Shown: piece by piece, positions 1 through 6,540 of the stretch
How positions within the stretch are numbered: the first letter of the stretch is position 1
How the letters are laid out: each line of letters begins with the position of its first letter
The notes under the pieces: generated by a model
What the model was told of the DNA's origin: nothing
The model's input: the letters and a program-made list of their open reading frames with translations, nothing else
The model's database searches: none
Assembly (NCBI GenBank): GCA_003577005.1
Contig: QEUW01000144.1
Location: forward strand, 1-16,095
DNA length: 16,095 nucleotides
Source of the DNA: Chloroflexota bacterium
GTDB lineage: Bacteria; Chloroflexota; Anaerolineae; Caldilineales; Caldilineaceae
Reading direction: 5' to 3'
Translations under genes and position numbers: made by a program

Positions 1-1304
1 ACCACAAAGGCAAAGACCAGCAATCCGAGCGCAAGCGGAAGAAGCGTCCAGACGAGACGGTAGAAGCGTTCCTCGCGCGCCGGTTCAGCTGCGCCCACAT
101 GGGCAGCCGGGCGCGCGGAGACTGTTCGTACAGTGCGTGGCGTCAGCGGATTGGCGGGCGCGCGTGTCGTGGTTTGGGTTGATGTGGGCTGTGTGCCGGG
201 GACGAGCACCGTCGTGGGGGTGGCCGGCGTCCGTACGCTTGCGGTTGGGGGCGCGGATAGGGTCAAAGTGGCCGTACTATCACTATCACCCGCCGGGTGC
301 CGCGTGCGGTTACGACCGGCAGCAAAGGCCAGCGCCTGCGCCATCTCGTCGGCCGATGAGAAGCGCGCTTCCGGCTCTTTTGCCAGGCTACGGCGCAAGA
401 TATCGACCAGCGCCGGTGAGAGCCGCCGCAGCGAATCGGTATCGATGCTGAGCGGTTCATAGACGTGGGCGTGGAGAATCTGGGTTACCGAGCCGGAAAA
501 AGGGATCCGCCCCGTCACGCAGCGGTAAAGCACGCAGCCCAGGGAATAGATGTCTGCACGGCCATCGACATCGCGTTTGCCGGCACACTGTTCGGGAGCC
601 ATGTAGGCAGGTGTGCCGACCGTCCTGCCTGTGCTGGTGAGTTCGGGTGCATCCAGATAGCGCGCCACCCCAAAATCGGTCAAGAGGGGTACGACCGGAT
701 GGTCGAGCGATTCGAGTTGGACGCTGCCGGGTGCGCCAGGGCTGACGGTGCGCAAGAGAATGTTGCTCGGTTTGACATCCCGGTGCACAATCCCGGCGCG
801 GTGCGCGTGGCCCAGCGCTCGTGCGATGGGTTCGAGGAGGTTGCAGCTCTCTTGCGGCTGCAACAGGCCACGCGTGTGGAGCAGCTCGCTCAGGTTTTCG
901 CCATCGACCAACTCCATGGCGATATAGGCCAGCCCGCCCGGCCCCAGCGTCCCGACCTGTAGAATGCGCACGATGTGTTCATAGTGCAGCCCGCCAGCGG
1001 TCAGCGCCTCGCGCCGGAAGCGGCTGTAGGTCTTAGCGTCGGCATGGGGCATGAGCACTTTGAGCGCAACCGGAATCCCCTGCACCTGGTCGTAGGCCTG
1101 GTAGACCGTCGCCACCCCGCCGCTGCCGATCTGCTGCTCGATGCGATAACGCCCAATCTGTTGGCCGGTCAGGTTTGCCACATTGAGCGAAACGGAGTTC
1201 TCGGCTGGTGGTGCGGAAACTTCCTCGAACGCCTCGTCACTATTTTCTTCGAACCCCTCGTCGCCGGGTTCTCGCAGTGGCTCATCGTCTGGCGTCTGCC
1301 TCAA
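1..1304 (-). CDS. Membrane Ser/Thr protein kinase (Hanks type), C-terminus cut by window edge
   Basis: Open minus-strand frame running off position 1; about 434 codons are visible. It should phosphorylate Ser/Thr from the cytoplasmic face of the membrane. Seen: an acidic N-tail (residues 1-45); glycine loop GSGGVATVY (60-68); VALK lysine K82; catalytic HRDVKPSN (D176, N181); DFG (210-212); APE (236-238); then a Thr/Pro/Ser-rich juxtamembrane stretch (about 340-400) and a hydrophobic segment beginning near 417 that the edge interrupts. All key catalytic residues are present, so an active kinase is expected. The extracytoplasmic part is not visible. The start is uncertain: the TTG at 1304 overlaps the upstream kinase stop as TTGA, giving coupling; a GTG at 1316 is the alternative. 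It is a paralogue of the next kinase, sharing for example TQILHAHVYEPL and an unusually long NILL-to-DFG segment. Confidence 0.93.
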   Translation of the reverse strand, partial: MRQTPDDEPLREPGDEGFEENSDEAFEEVSAPPAENSVSLNVANLTGQQIGRYRIEQQIGSGGVATVYQAYDQVQGIPVALKVLMPHADAKTYSRFRREALTAGGLHYEHIVRILQVGTLGPGGLAYIAMELVDGENLSELLHTRGLLQPQESCNLLEPIARALGHAHRAGIVHRDVKPSNILLRTVSPGAPGSVQLESLDHPVVPLLTDFGVARYLDAPELTSTGRTVGTPAYMAPEQCAGKRDVDGRADIYSLGCVLYRCVTGRIPFSGSVTQILHAHVYEPLSIDTDSLRRLSPALVDILRRSLAKEPEARFSSADEMAQALAFAAGRNRTRHPAGDSDSTATLTLSAPPTASVRTPATPTTVLVPGTQPTSTQTTTRAPANPLTPRTVRTVSARPAAHVGAAEPAREERFYRLVWTLLPLALGLLVFAFV

Positions 1305-4300
1305 TCGTTTATCCACTGTATTCCATGCTCCAACCAGTTTGTCAATGAGCCGCGGATCTCGGCGACGGGCAACGGTTTGGCGCTGCCATCGAGCGGCACC
1401 ACCCAGATCCGCCAGCGGTTACCTTGGTCGCTGACAAAGGCGACATATTTCCCGTCCGGGCTGACGGTCGGTAACCCATCTTGGAAGAGACTACTAGTCA
1501 GCCGTGCGTTCCCAACGACCTGGTAGTCTTGTGAAAGCGTCAGACGGTAGATTTCCCAGTTGCCGTCACGGCCATCGCTCATAAAGACGACGTACTGGGC
1601 ATCGGGGGACCAGACAGGCCGGCGGTCGCGCTCGATCAGGGTCAACTGGCGCCAGCGTCTGCCATCGTCACTGACCAGCAAGATTCCCGGTGTGCCAGTG
1701 CTGGGTGAGCGGCCATTGTAGGCAATCCAGCTTTCGCCCAGCGGACGCCAGGCCGGGTCCTGGCCGATAGCGATGATCTGGGCATTGTTGTCGGCGACGG
1801 CGGGTTTGACGTAGATGCGCGACCGCCCATCCGTCTCACGCACACTGGCAAAGGCGAGACGGCCACCGTCCGGGCTCCATGCGGGTGGGCTATCTCTGGC
1901 GTCGTTGGGTACGGTAGTAAAGATGAGCGCGCGGTCTGTGGGCGCCCCTCCTGTGTTCAGGGTCGTGCTGGCGATACCCTGGGCATTGGTGCGTGTGTTG
2001 AAGAAGGCGAGCGTCTGCCCATTAGGCGCCAGGCGCGGCTGGCGCCCATCGGTGACGAGCAGGGTGGGCGATGCGCCGGGGGCCAGTGATTGCAGATAGA
2101 TACGGTACTCGTTGCCTTCTTGGGTAGAGTAGATGATCGCACCGCTGAGTTCGGCTAAGAGCTGCTGGCCGGCCAGTTGTTCTTGCCGGCTTTCACATGC
2201 TTCGCGCAACTCTGACCGGCGCAGATTGGACTCATTGTTTGCGAGCAGGCTGGCCGCAGCAGCCAGTTGTTCGTAGGCGCCACAGGGGTTGTCGTCTGCG
2301 GCCAGGGTGTCGCCATATTGCTTGTGCGCCAATCCGAGACTCTGACGCGCCGCTTCGCGTTCGGCGTCACCGGCGCTGAGAAAACGTTCTGTTGCATCGC
2401 GCAAGATGCGGATGTCGGTGGCGTCTGGCCGTAAGATCAAAGCCTCGTCAAAGTGGTCGAGCGCTGGGTTGGGCGCCCGGCCCGCATTTTCGGCCGTCGC
2501 CTGTCCTACATAGACGTCAAAAAGCATTTCTTCGATACGGGCCGGGTCAAAGAGCGCACGCCGTTGCGCCCATAAAGGAGCAGCATCATCGTCGAGCAGA
2601 GCTCGCACCAGTTCTGCCTGGCTCTGTTCACCCTGGCTCAAGGCTTGGTTGAATGCGTCCGATTCGGAACGTAAGATAAGAATCAAATTTCCCAGCGTTT
2701 TGTTCCAATCGCGCCGATTATAATCTTCGACAACGATGTCCCAAAAGAGTTCCACATCGATGTCGATAGTAGGCACCGGGGTGGGTAGGGTTGCCGGCTG
2801 GTCGGTCGCGGGCGTAGAAAGCGCACTGGTAACATCCGCCGTGACCGTGGAGCCAGGATCTGGAGTCGTCGCAGGCTGGACTGCAACTACAGGCGTCATC
2901 TGGCCTGCGGGAGTGGGAACCTGCGTCGATTGCGCAGGCGGAACAGGGGTTGCTGTCGCCGCACGAGTGGGCGCTGGCGCCGGCACCATCCACTGTACAA
3001 ACATGCGGTCCACCGGTAGGACCGTACGCAGGATCAGAATGCCCATGACCACGAGCAAGAGTGCCGACAACGAACCAAGCAGCAGCCCAGCCCAGTTACG
3101 CGCTGGCCGTGGACGGCGCACCGGCACCGATGTACGGTGTGGGTGAGCTGCTTCTTCGCGACCTACCGTGCTTGTTCGCTGCGGGGAGGCACCGGGGCGA
3201 CTGTTTGCCCTACTTACAGGCGCAGGAACAAGCACCTGTAGCCGTTCGGCGGTCGCCTGGGGGAAGGTAGGCAGAACCGGCATGGTCGCTGTCGGCTGAT
3301 CCACCGGGTGGTCGAGGTCGGAGCCGCCGACCAGCGCCAGGTCATCGCCCAACAGCGACACGTCCGCATAGCGGTCATCGGGATGCTTGGCCAGCGCCCG
3401 CTGGAGGATCTCGAGGATCAAAGGAGGAAGCGCGGCGGCGACCTCGTCGGGGATGGTGAGCGGCTCATAGACGTGGGCATGGAGAATCTGGGTGGTAGAG
3501 CCGACAAAAGGTGGGCGCCCGACCAGACAGCGGTAGAGGACGATGCCCAGCGCATAAATATCGGCGCGCCCATCGATCTCGTGGCTGTCGGCGGCTTGTT
3601 CGGGCGCCATGTAGGTGGGTGTGCCCACTGTGCGACCCGCCGCCGTCAGTTCGGGCGAGTCGAGCGCCAGCGCAATGCCAAAATCAGAGAGTAAAGGTGT
3701 CACCCGGTAGTCGAGCGGGGCAAGCTGGATAGCAGGGTGTGCGCTGGGTGGCACACGGCGCAACAGGATGTTGCTGGGTTTGACATCGCGATGAACGATA
3801 TGCCGGCGATGGGCATAGGCAAGGGCGCGGGCCACCGGCTCCAGCAGACGGGCGCTATCGGTCACAGAAAGGCGCCCATGTTCCCCCAGCAGATCAGCCA
3901 GGCTGGTGCCTTCGACTAGATCCATCGCGATATAGGCGATGCCGTCGGTCAGCCCAACTTGCAACGTGCGGACGATGTGAGGGTGGTCGAGAACGCTGAC
4001 GGTGCGCGCTTCCTGGCGAAACCGTTCGCGCACCACATCGTCGGCACCGGGTAACAACACCTTGAGCGCTACCTGCCGGTCGAGGATCAGATCGGTGGCG
4101 CGATAGACTGCTGCCATCGCACCGCTGCCAAGCCGGGTCTCAATGCGAAAATGGCCGAGGTTGCGGCCAATCAAGGCATCGGCAACATCGAACGGCGTCT
4201 GCGTGTGGGCCGGCGTCTGGCCGGTGGCAGCCTGGTTACGAGCTAAGTTGCCCTCTGCCGAAGAAAAGTCCGGTGGCGTCAGCGTCATAGTATCAAGATT

Positions 4301-4366
4301 CGCCGGCTGCGATAGCGGCCGGCAAGTTGGTTGGCATCCATCAGGTGGTGCGTGCTTGCTGCTCAC
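1301..4366 (-). CDS. Membrane Ser/Thr protein kinase with TolB-like beta-propeller ectodomain
   Basis: 1021 codons. The cytoplasmic kinase domain has glycine loop GSGAMAAVY (80-88), K102, HRDVKPSN (D194, N199), DFG (228-230) and APE (254-256), so it looks catalytically competent. A Ser/Arg/Pro juxtamembrane region (about 380-423) leads to one membrane helix (about 425-450) and a Pro/Thr linker (460-533). Outside lies a helical, TPR-like region (about 536-735) and then PD40/TolB-type repeats with NGQTLAFFN, SPDGGRLAFA, SPDAQYVVFMS and SPDGKYVAFVSD (777-980), a probable sensor or protein-binding propeller. The start is uncertain: 4366 is GTG with no clear Shine-Dalgarno; ATG at 4288 (MTLTPPDF) is equally possible and leaves the kinase domain intact. 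The stop overlaps the start of the second kinase. The gene diverges from the FHA regulator, a natural candidate substrate. Confidence 0.95.
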   Translation of the reverse strand: MSSKHAPPDGCQPTCRPLSQPANLDTMTLTPPDFSSAEGNLARNQAATGQTPAHTQTPFDVADALIGRNLGHFRIETRLGSGAMAAVYRATDLILDRQVALKVLLPGADDVVRERFRQEARTVSVLDHPHIVRTLQVGLTDGIAYIAMDLVEGTSLADLLGEHGRLSVTDSARLLEPVARALAYAHRRHIVHRDVKPSNILLRRVPPSAHPAIQLAPLDYRVTPLLSDFGIALALDSPELTAAGRTVGTPTYMAPEQAADSHEIDGRADIYALGIVLYRCLVGRPPFVGSTTQILHAHVYEPLTIPDEVAAALPPLILEILQRALAKHPDDRYADVSLLGDDLALVGGSDLDHPVDQPTATMPVLPTFPQATAERLQVLVPAPVSRANSRPGASPQRTSTVGREEAAHPHRTSVPVRRPRPARNWAGLLLGSLSALLLVVMGILILRTVLPVDRMFVQWMVPAPAPTRAATATPVPPAQSTQVPTPAGQMTPVVAVQPATTPDPGSTVTADVTSALSTPATDQPATLPTPVPTIDIDVELFWDIVVEDYNRRDWNKTLGNLILILRSESDAFNQALSQGEQSQAELVRALLDDDAAPLWAQRRALFDPARIEEMLFDVYVGQATAENAGRAPNPALDHFDEALILRPDATDIRILRDATERFLSAGDAEREAARQSLGLAHKQYGDTLAADDNPCGAYEQLAAAASLLANNESNLRRSELREACESRQEQLAGQQLLAELSGAIIYSTQEGNEYRIYLQSLAPGASPTLLVTDGRQPRLAPNGQTLAFFNTRTNAQGIASTTLNTGGAPTDRALIFTTVPNDARDSPPAWSPDGGRLAFASVRETDGRSRIYVKPAVADNNAQIIAIGQDPAWRPLGESWIAYNGRSPSTGTPGILLVSDDGRRWRQLTLIERDRRPVWSPDAQYVVFMSDGRDGNWEIYRLTLSQDYQVVGNARLTSSLFQDGLPTVSPDGKYVAFVSDQGNRWRIWVVPLDGSAKPLPVAEIRGSLTNWLEHGIQWIND

Positions 4367-4400
4367 GCATCAGGCTTAAACGAAACCATTTCTTTGACCC

Positions 4401-4454
4401 TGGCAAGGACTATCTTGCCAACCGGTGCATCACACCTTGCAGGTACAACGCACC
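4401..4454. repeat. Two adjacent small palindromes in the kinase leader
   Basis: The first palindrome is TGGCAAG-gactat-CTTGCCA (4401-4420), perfect 7-bp arms. The second pairs GGTGC (4424-4428) with GCACC (4450-4454) and, inside, ACCT (4434-4437) with AGGT (4441-4444) around a TGC loop. They lie upstream of the left-going kinase gene and could be operators, a leader RNA structure or a remnant of a dispersed palindromic repeat: the GGTGC...CAACGCACC theme also occurs in the element at 6326-6449. Confidence 0.5.
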
Positions 4455-4537
4455 ATCCTGGCGTCTCCCTCTTCCAACCCGAGAAAAAGGCCCGCTTCTA
4501 TGCCGAATTTGGAATCCCAGCTAGATCCCTGTCTGCC

Positions 4538-4566
4538 TTGCCAGTTGATCGTGATACTGGTATAGT
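4538..4566 (+). promoter_or_regulatory. Sigma-70-type promoter for the FHA regulator gene
   Basis: TTGCCA (4538-4543), a 17-nt spacer and TATAGT (4561-4566): each box is one mismatch from consensus. Transcription would start near 4573, giving a leader of about 100 nt before the GTG start at 4677. An overlapping weaker pair, TTGATC-N17-TAAGAT (4545-4573), also fits. Confidence 0.65.
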
Positions 4567-4663
4567 TTAAGATTAGAAGACCGCAATACTGCCAAGCCTG
4601 ACCCAGAACTGCGGACTGCGGACTATTGATTATTATAACTTACCATGTCATGCAGACGAAACC

Positions 4664-4668
4664 AGGGG
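4664..4668 (+). promoter_or_regulatory. Ribosome binding site deciding the FHA-regulator start
   Basis: AGGGG followed after 8 nt by GTG at 4677. The ATG at 4650 and TTG at 4626 have no comparable Shine-Dalgarno, and the FHA fold begins just after the GTG. Confidence 0.65.
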
Positions 4669-4676
4669 AAAAACGT

Positions 4677-5324
4677 GTGAGCCGGTATGCGAAATTGGTC
4701 TGTCTTAGCGGGCCGCGGGCAGGGACGGAGTACGAACTGACCAAAGAGATCATCGCAGTTGGCCGGAGCAATACGTCGGACATTGTGTTGGAGGACCAGT
4801 TTGCTTCGCGCCAACATGCCGAGATCCGGCGTGTCGAGGTTACTTATCAGGTGCATGATTTGAAGAGCAAAAACGGCGTCACAGTTGATGGGGTTCGCCT
4901 GGCGCCGGGTGGGACAGCCTGGCTGCAAGATGGGAGCGAGGTACAGTTTGCTTCGACCCGTTTTCGTTTTCAGGACCCATCAGCCACACTTACTGCGCCA
5001 GCTTTGATCGCCGTGCGCGAACCAGGGCTGCGCGTCGAACCGGCTACTCGCCAGGTCTTTGTTGATGGCGCTGTGCTTGACCCCCCGTTGAGTGTCAAAC
5101 AGTTCGACCTGTTGTGGTATCTATACCAGAACCGCGGGCGCGTGGTGAGTAAAGATGAGATTGCCCAGGCGGTCTGGCCTGAAGCCCAGGGCGATGTCTA
5201 CGACGCCAACATCGACCGCATGATCAGTCGGCTGCGCAGCCGTATCGAGCCCGACAGCGACGATGAGCCACGCTTTATCGCTACGATCCGCGGCTATGGT
5301 TTCCAGTTATTGGACGGACAGTAG
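4677..5324 (+). CDS. FHA domain plus OmpR/PhoB-type winged-helix transcriptional regulator
   Basis: 215 aa from the GTG at 4677 (232 aa if the TTG at 4626 were used). The N-terminal FHA domain (about 5-98) has the phosphothreonine-binding signature: GRS (29-31), SRQH (44-47) and SKNG (64-67). The C-terminal winged helix (about 117-213) reads like a Trans_reg_C domain: LSVKQFDLLWYLYQNRGRVVS, a probable recognition helix around DANIDRMISRLRSRI (176-190), then a wing ending IRGYGFQLL. There is no receiver domain, so input should be phosphothreonine, not an aspartyl phosphate. Known precedent: mycobacterial EmbR combines a winged helix with FHA under control of PknH, but in a different order and with a BTAD domain. 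The divergent kinase pair next door makes those kinases the likely partners (inference). Confidence 0.93.
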   Translation: MSRYAKLVCLSGPRAGTEYELTKEIIAVGRSNTSDIVLEDQFASRQHAEIRRVEVTYQVHDLKSKNGVTVDGVRLAPGGTAWLQDGSEVQFASTRFRFQDPSATLTAPALIAVREPGLRVEPATRQVFVDGAVLDPPLSVKQFDLLWYLYQNRGRVVSKDEIAQAVWPEAQGDVYDANIDRMISRLRSRIEPDSDDEPRFIATIRGYGFQLLDGQ

Positions 5325-5342
5325 CCTGTACTTTGGCCTTTG

Positions 5343-5363
5343 AAAAGAAGCAAGGCTTTTCTT
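5343..5363 (+). terminator. Possible terminator hairpin after the FHA regulator
   Basis: AAAAGAAGC-aag-GCTTTTCTT forms a 9-position stem with one mismatch and one G-T pair, 19 nt after the stop. The T-rich stretch is inside the right arm and no long T-run follows, so it may be weak. Confidence 0.35.
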
Positions 5364-5440
5364 GGATGCAACCCTAGCTTCTCTTACGCTGCGCCCTACG
5401 CCCTACATCCCACTGAGAGCGTAGGAAAACGGTCCGAATT

Positions 5441-5485
5441 TTGTCACCCAAAACTCAAGTGATTTTAAGAAAAGCTGCCTATGAT
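5441..5485 (+). promoter_or_regulatory. Tentative promoter region for the ECF sigma gene
   Basis: TTGTCA (5441-5446), 17 nt, TTTAAG (5464-5469) is a moderate match. A separate TATGAT (5480-5485) is a better -10 box but has no -35 box at the right distance. The gap of about 270 nt to the upstream gene makes an own promoter likely. Confidence 0.3.
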
Positions 5486-5583
5486 GAGCCTATCAACGCT
5501 CCACTGTGCGCCTTAGGATCTCTGCGCCACGCCCGGTTGCACTTCGGGAGCAGACCTATCCCCCGATGAACCTTGAAGGTAGC

Positions 5584-5589
5584 GAGGTG
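5584..5589 (+). promoter_or_regulatory. Ribosome binding site deciding the ECF sigma start
   Basis: GAGGTG followed after 6 nt by ATG at 5596. Upstream in-frame starts (GTG at 5506, ATG at 5566) have no well-placed Shine-Dalgarno. Confidence 0.6.
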
Positions 5590-5595
5590 TACCAC

Positions 5596-6288
5596 ATGCG
5601 TGCTCAGCCATCCGAACGAAATTCTTTATCCGTCCCGCCGCATCACCGGAGTTACCGCCCCTACGGCACCCCGGTAATCGCCGCGGCGGTGGCAGTCCCT
5701 GACCTAGCCGATACGGTCCACGCAGCGCGGTTGGGCGAAGAATGGGCGTTCAACACCCTGGTCGAGCAGTATCGTTCGGCCGCCGAGCGGCTGGCGCAAC
5801 AGATTTTGCGTACCGAAGAGGCGGCTGCCGACGCGGTTCAGGAAGCGCTTATCAAGGCTTACCGGGCGATGCCACGCTTCCAGGATGGCAACTTTCGCTC
5901 GTGGCTGTTGCGCATCGTCACCAACACCTGTTACGACCACCTGCGCCGCCAGAAGCGCCGTTCAGCCCTCAGCCTTGACGAGACAGTCGAATGGGCTTCG
6001 CTCGATGTCCCAGGCCATCTGCTGGCGGCGGCGGAGAATCCCGAAACTGTAGCGCTCCAGCAAGAGCGTCTACGGCTGCTGCTCCAGGCGATTGATAATC
6101 TGCCATCCTGGCACCGCAACGTAGTTGTGCTGATTGACGTGCATGGTTACGATTATAACGAGGCAGCCGATCTCTTGGGCTTGCCGTTGGGTACAGTCAA
6201 ATCCCGCTTGAGCCGCGCCCGTTCGGCCCTGCGCGACATCCTGGTCGAGGTAGGCGTGGTGCCACTTTCCGGTGCGGAATCTGCATAG
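5596..6288 (+). CDS. ECF-type RNA polymerase sigma factor (RpoE-like)
   Basis: 230 aa from ATG 5596. A Ser/Pro/His-rich tail (1-35) precedes sigma region 2 (about 50-120: FNTLVEQYR, then the helix AVQEALIKAYRAMPRF and the SWLLRIVTNTCYDHLRR segment typical of region 2.3/2.4). A linker of about 40 residues leads to region 4 (about 160-215) with the helix-turn-helix YNEAADLLGLPLGTVKSRLSR. It would direct RNA polymerase core to a private promoter set. No anti-sigma gene follows: the next gene is convergent. Being co-oriented with the FHA regulator and close to two kinases suggests control by transcription or phosphorylation instead of a dedicated anti-sigma factor (inference). Confidence 0.93.
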   Translation: MRAQPSERNSLSVPPHHRSYRPYGTPVIAAAVAVPDLADTVHAARLGEEWAFNTLVEQYRSAAERLAQQILRTEEAAADAVQEALIKAYRAMPRFQDGNFRSWLLRIVTNTCYDHLRRQKRRSALSLDETVEWASLDVPGHLLAAAENPETVALQQERLRLLLQAIDNLPSWHRNVVVLIDVHGYDYNEAADLLGLPLGTVKSRLSRARSALRDILVEVGVVPLSGAESA

Positions 6289-6325
6289 CCTGTATCATCT
6301 TCCCCACACGCTATGTTCTTGCATC

Positions 6326-6449
6326 TCTGAGAAGCTGTTTGAAAAGTGGCTGCCAGACCGGTGCGTTGCACCTCAGGGTTGCCCGTCGCCACAGGTACAT
6401 CGCACGCCTTGCGTGCAACGCACCAGACCTTTTCAAACAGCCTCTAAGA
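6326..6449. repeat. Palindromic MITE-like element A
   Basis: Terminal inverted repeats of 21 bp (6326-6346 and 6429-6449) agree at 19 positions and share the core GCTGTTTGAAAAG. Inside, GGTGCGTTGCAC (6360-6371) pairs perfectly with GTGCAACGCACC (6413-6424), and a further small hairpin GCACGC-CTT-GCGTGC lies at 6402-6416. No coding capacity and no obvious target duplication. It lies in the convergent gap between the sigma factor and acetyltransferase genes. Confidence 0.7.
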
Positions 6450-6463
6450 CCCCTATTTTGCGC

Positions 6464-6540
6464 CTATCCGAGCAACGCTGCGACGAGTTGATTCACTGAG
6501 TAGAAGTCGTACACGCAGCCGTTGTTCGGATAGATTTTTA
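6464..6540 (+). terminator. Strong rho-independent terminator in the convergent gap
   Basis: The left arm CTATCCGAGCAACG (6464-6477) pairs with CGTTGTTCGGATAG (6520-6533) at 13 of 14 positions. The stem continues inward with CTGCG/CGCAG (6478-6482/6514-6518) and ACGA/TCGT (6483-6486/6507-6510) with small bulges. On the plus strand it is followed by ATTTTTA. It ends transcripts from the sigma-factor side and abuts the acetyltransferase stop codon; on the minus strand the hairpin may also act but lacks a T-run. Confidence 0.7.

Larger units (their letters stand above)
4367..4676. other. Divergent intergenic region between kinase and FHA-regulator genes
   Basis: About 310 nt without a convincing gene. 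It holds a 7-bp perfect hairpin, TGGCAAG / CTTGCCA (4401-4420), followed by a second interrupted palindrome, GGTGC...ACCT-TGC-AGGT...GCACC (4424-4454). A good rightward promoter lies at 4538-4566, and a short tandem ACTGCGG repeat near 4607-4623. I found no equally good leftward promoter for the kinase genes. A regulator site for autocontrol could lie here, but nothing identifies it. Confidence 0.7.

Noticed and set aside
133..962. Plus-strand ORFs of 109 and 165 codons near the left edge
   Set aside because: They are antisense to the partial kinase, whose minus-strand frame carries HRD, DFG and APE motifs throughout and continues off the window.
4626..4676. TTG at 4626 and ATG at 4650 as starts of the FHA regulator
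   Set aside because: Neither has a Shine-Dalgarno, whereas GTG 4677 has AGGGG at 8 nt and begins right at the FHA fold.
5420..5446. ECF-type promoter around GGAAAAC for sigma autoregulation
   Set aside because: The -35-like GGAAAAC has no convincing -10 element at 16-17 nt.
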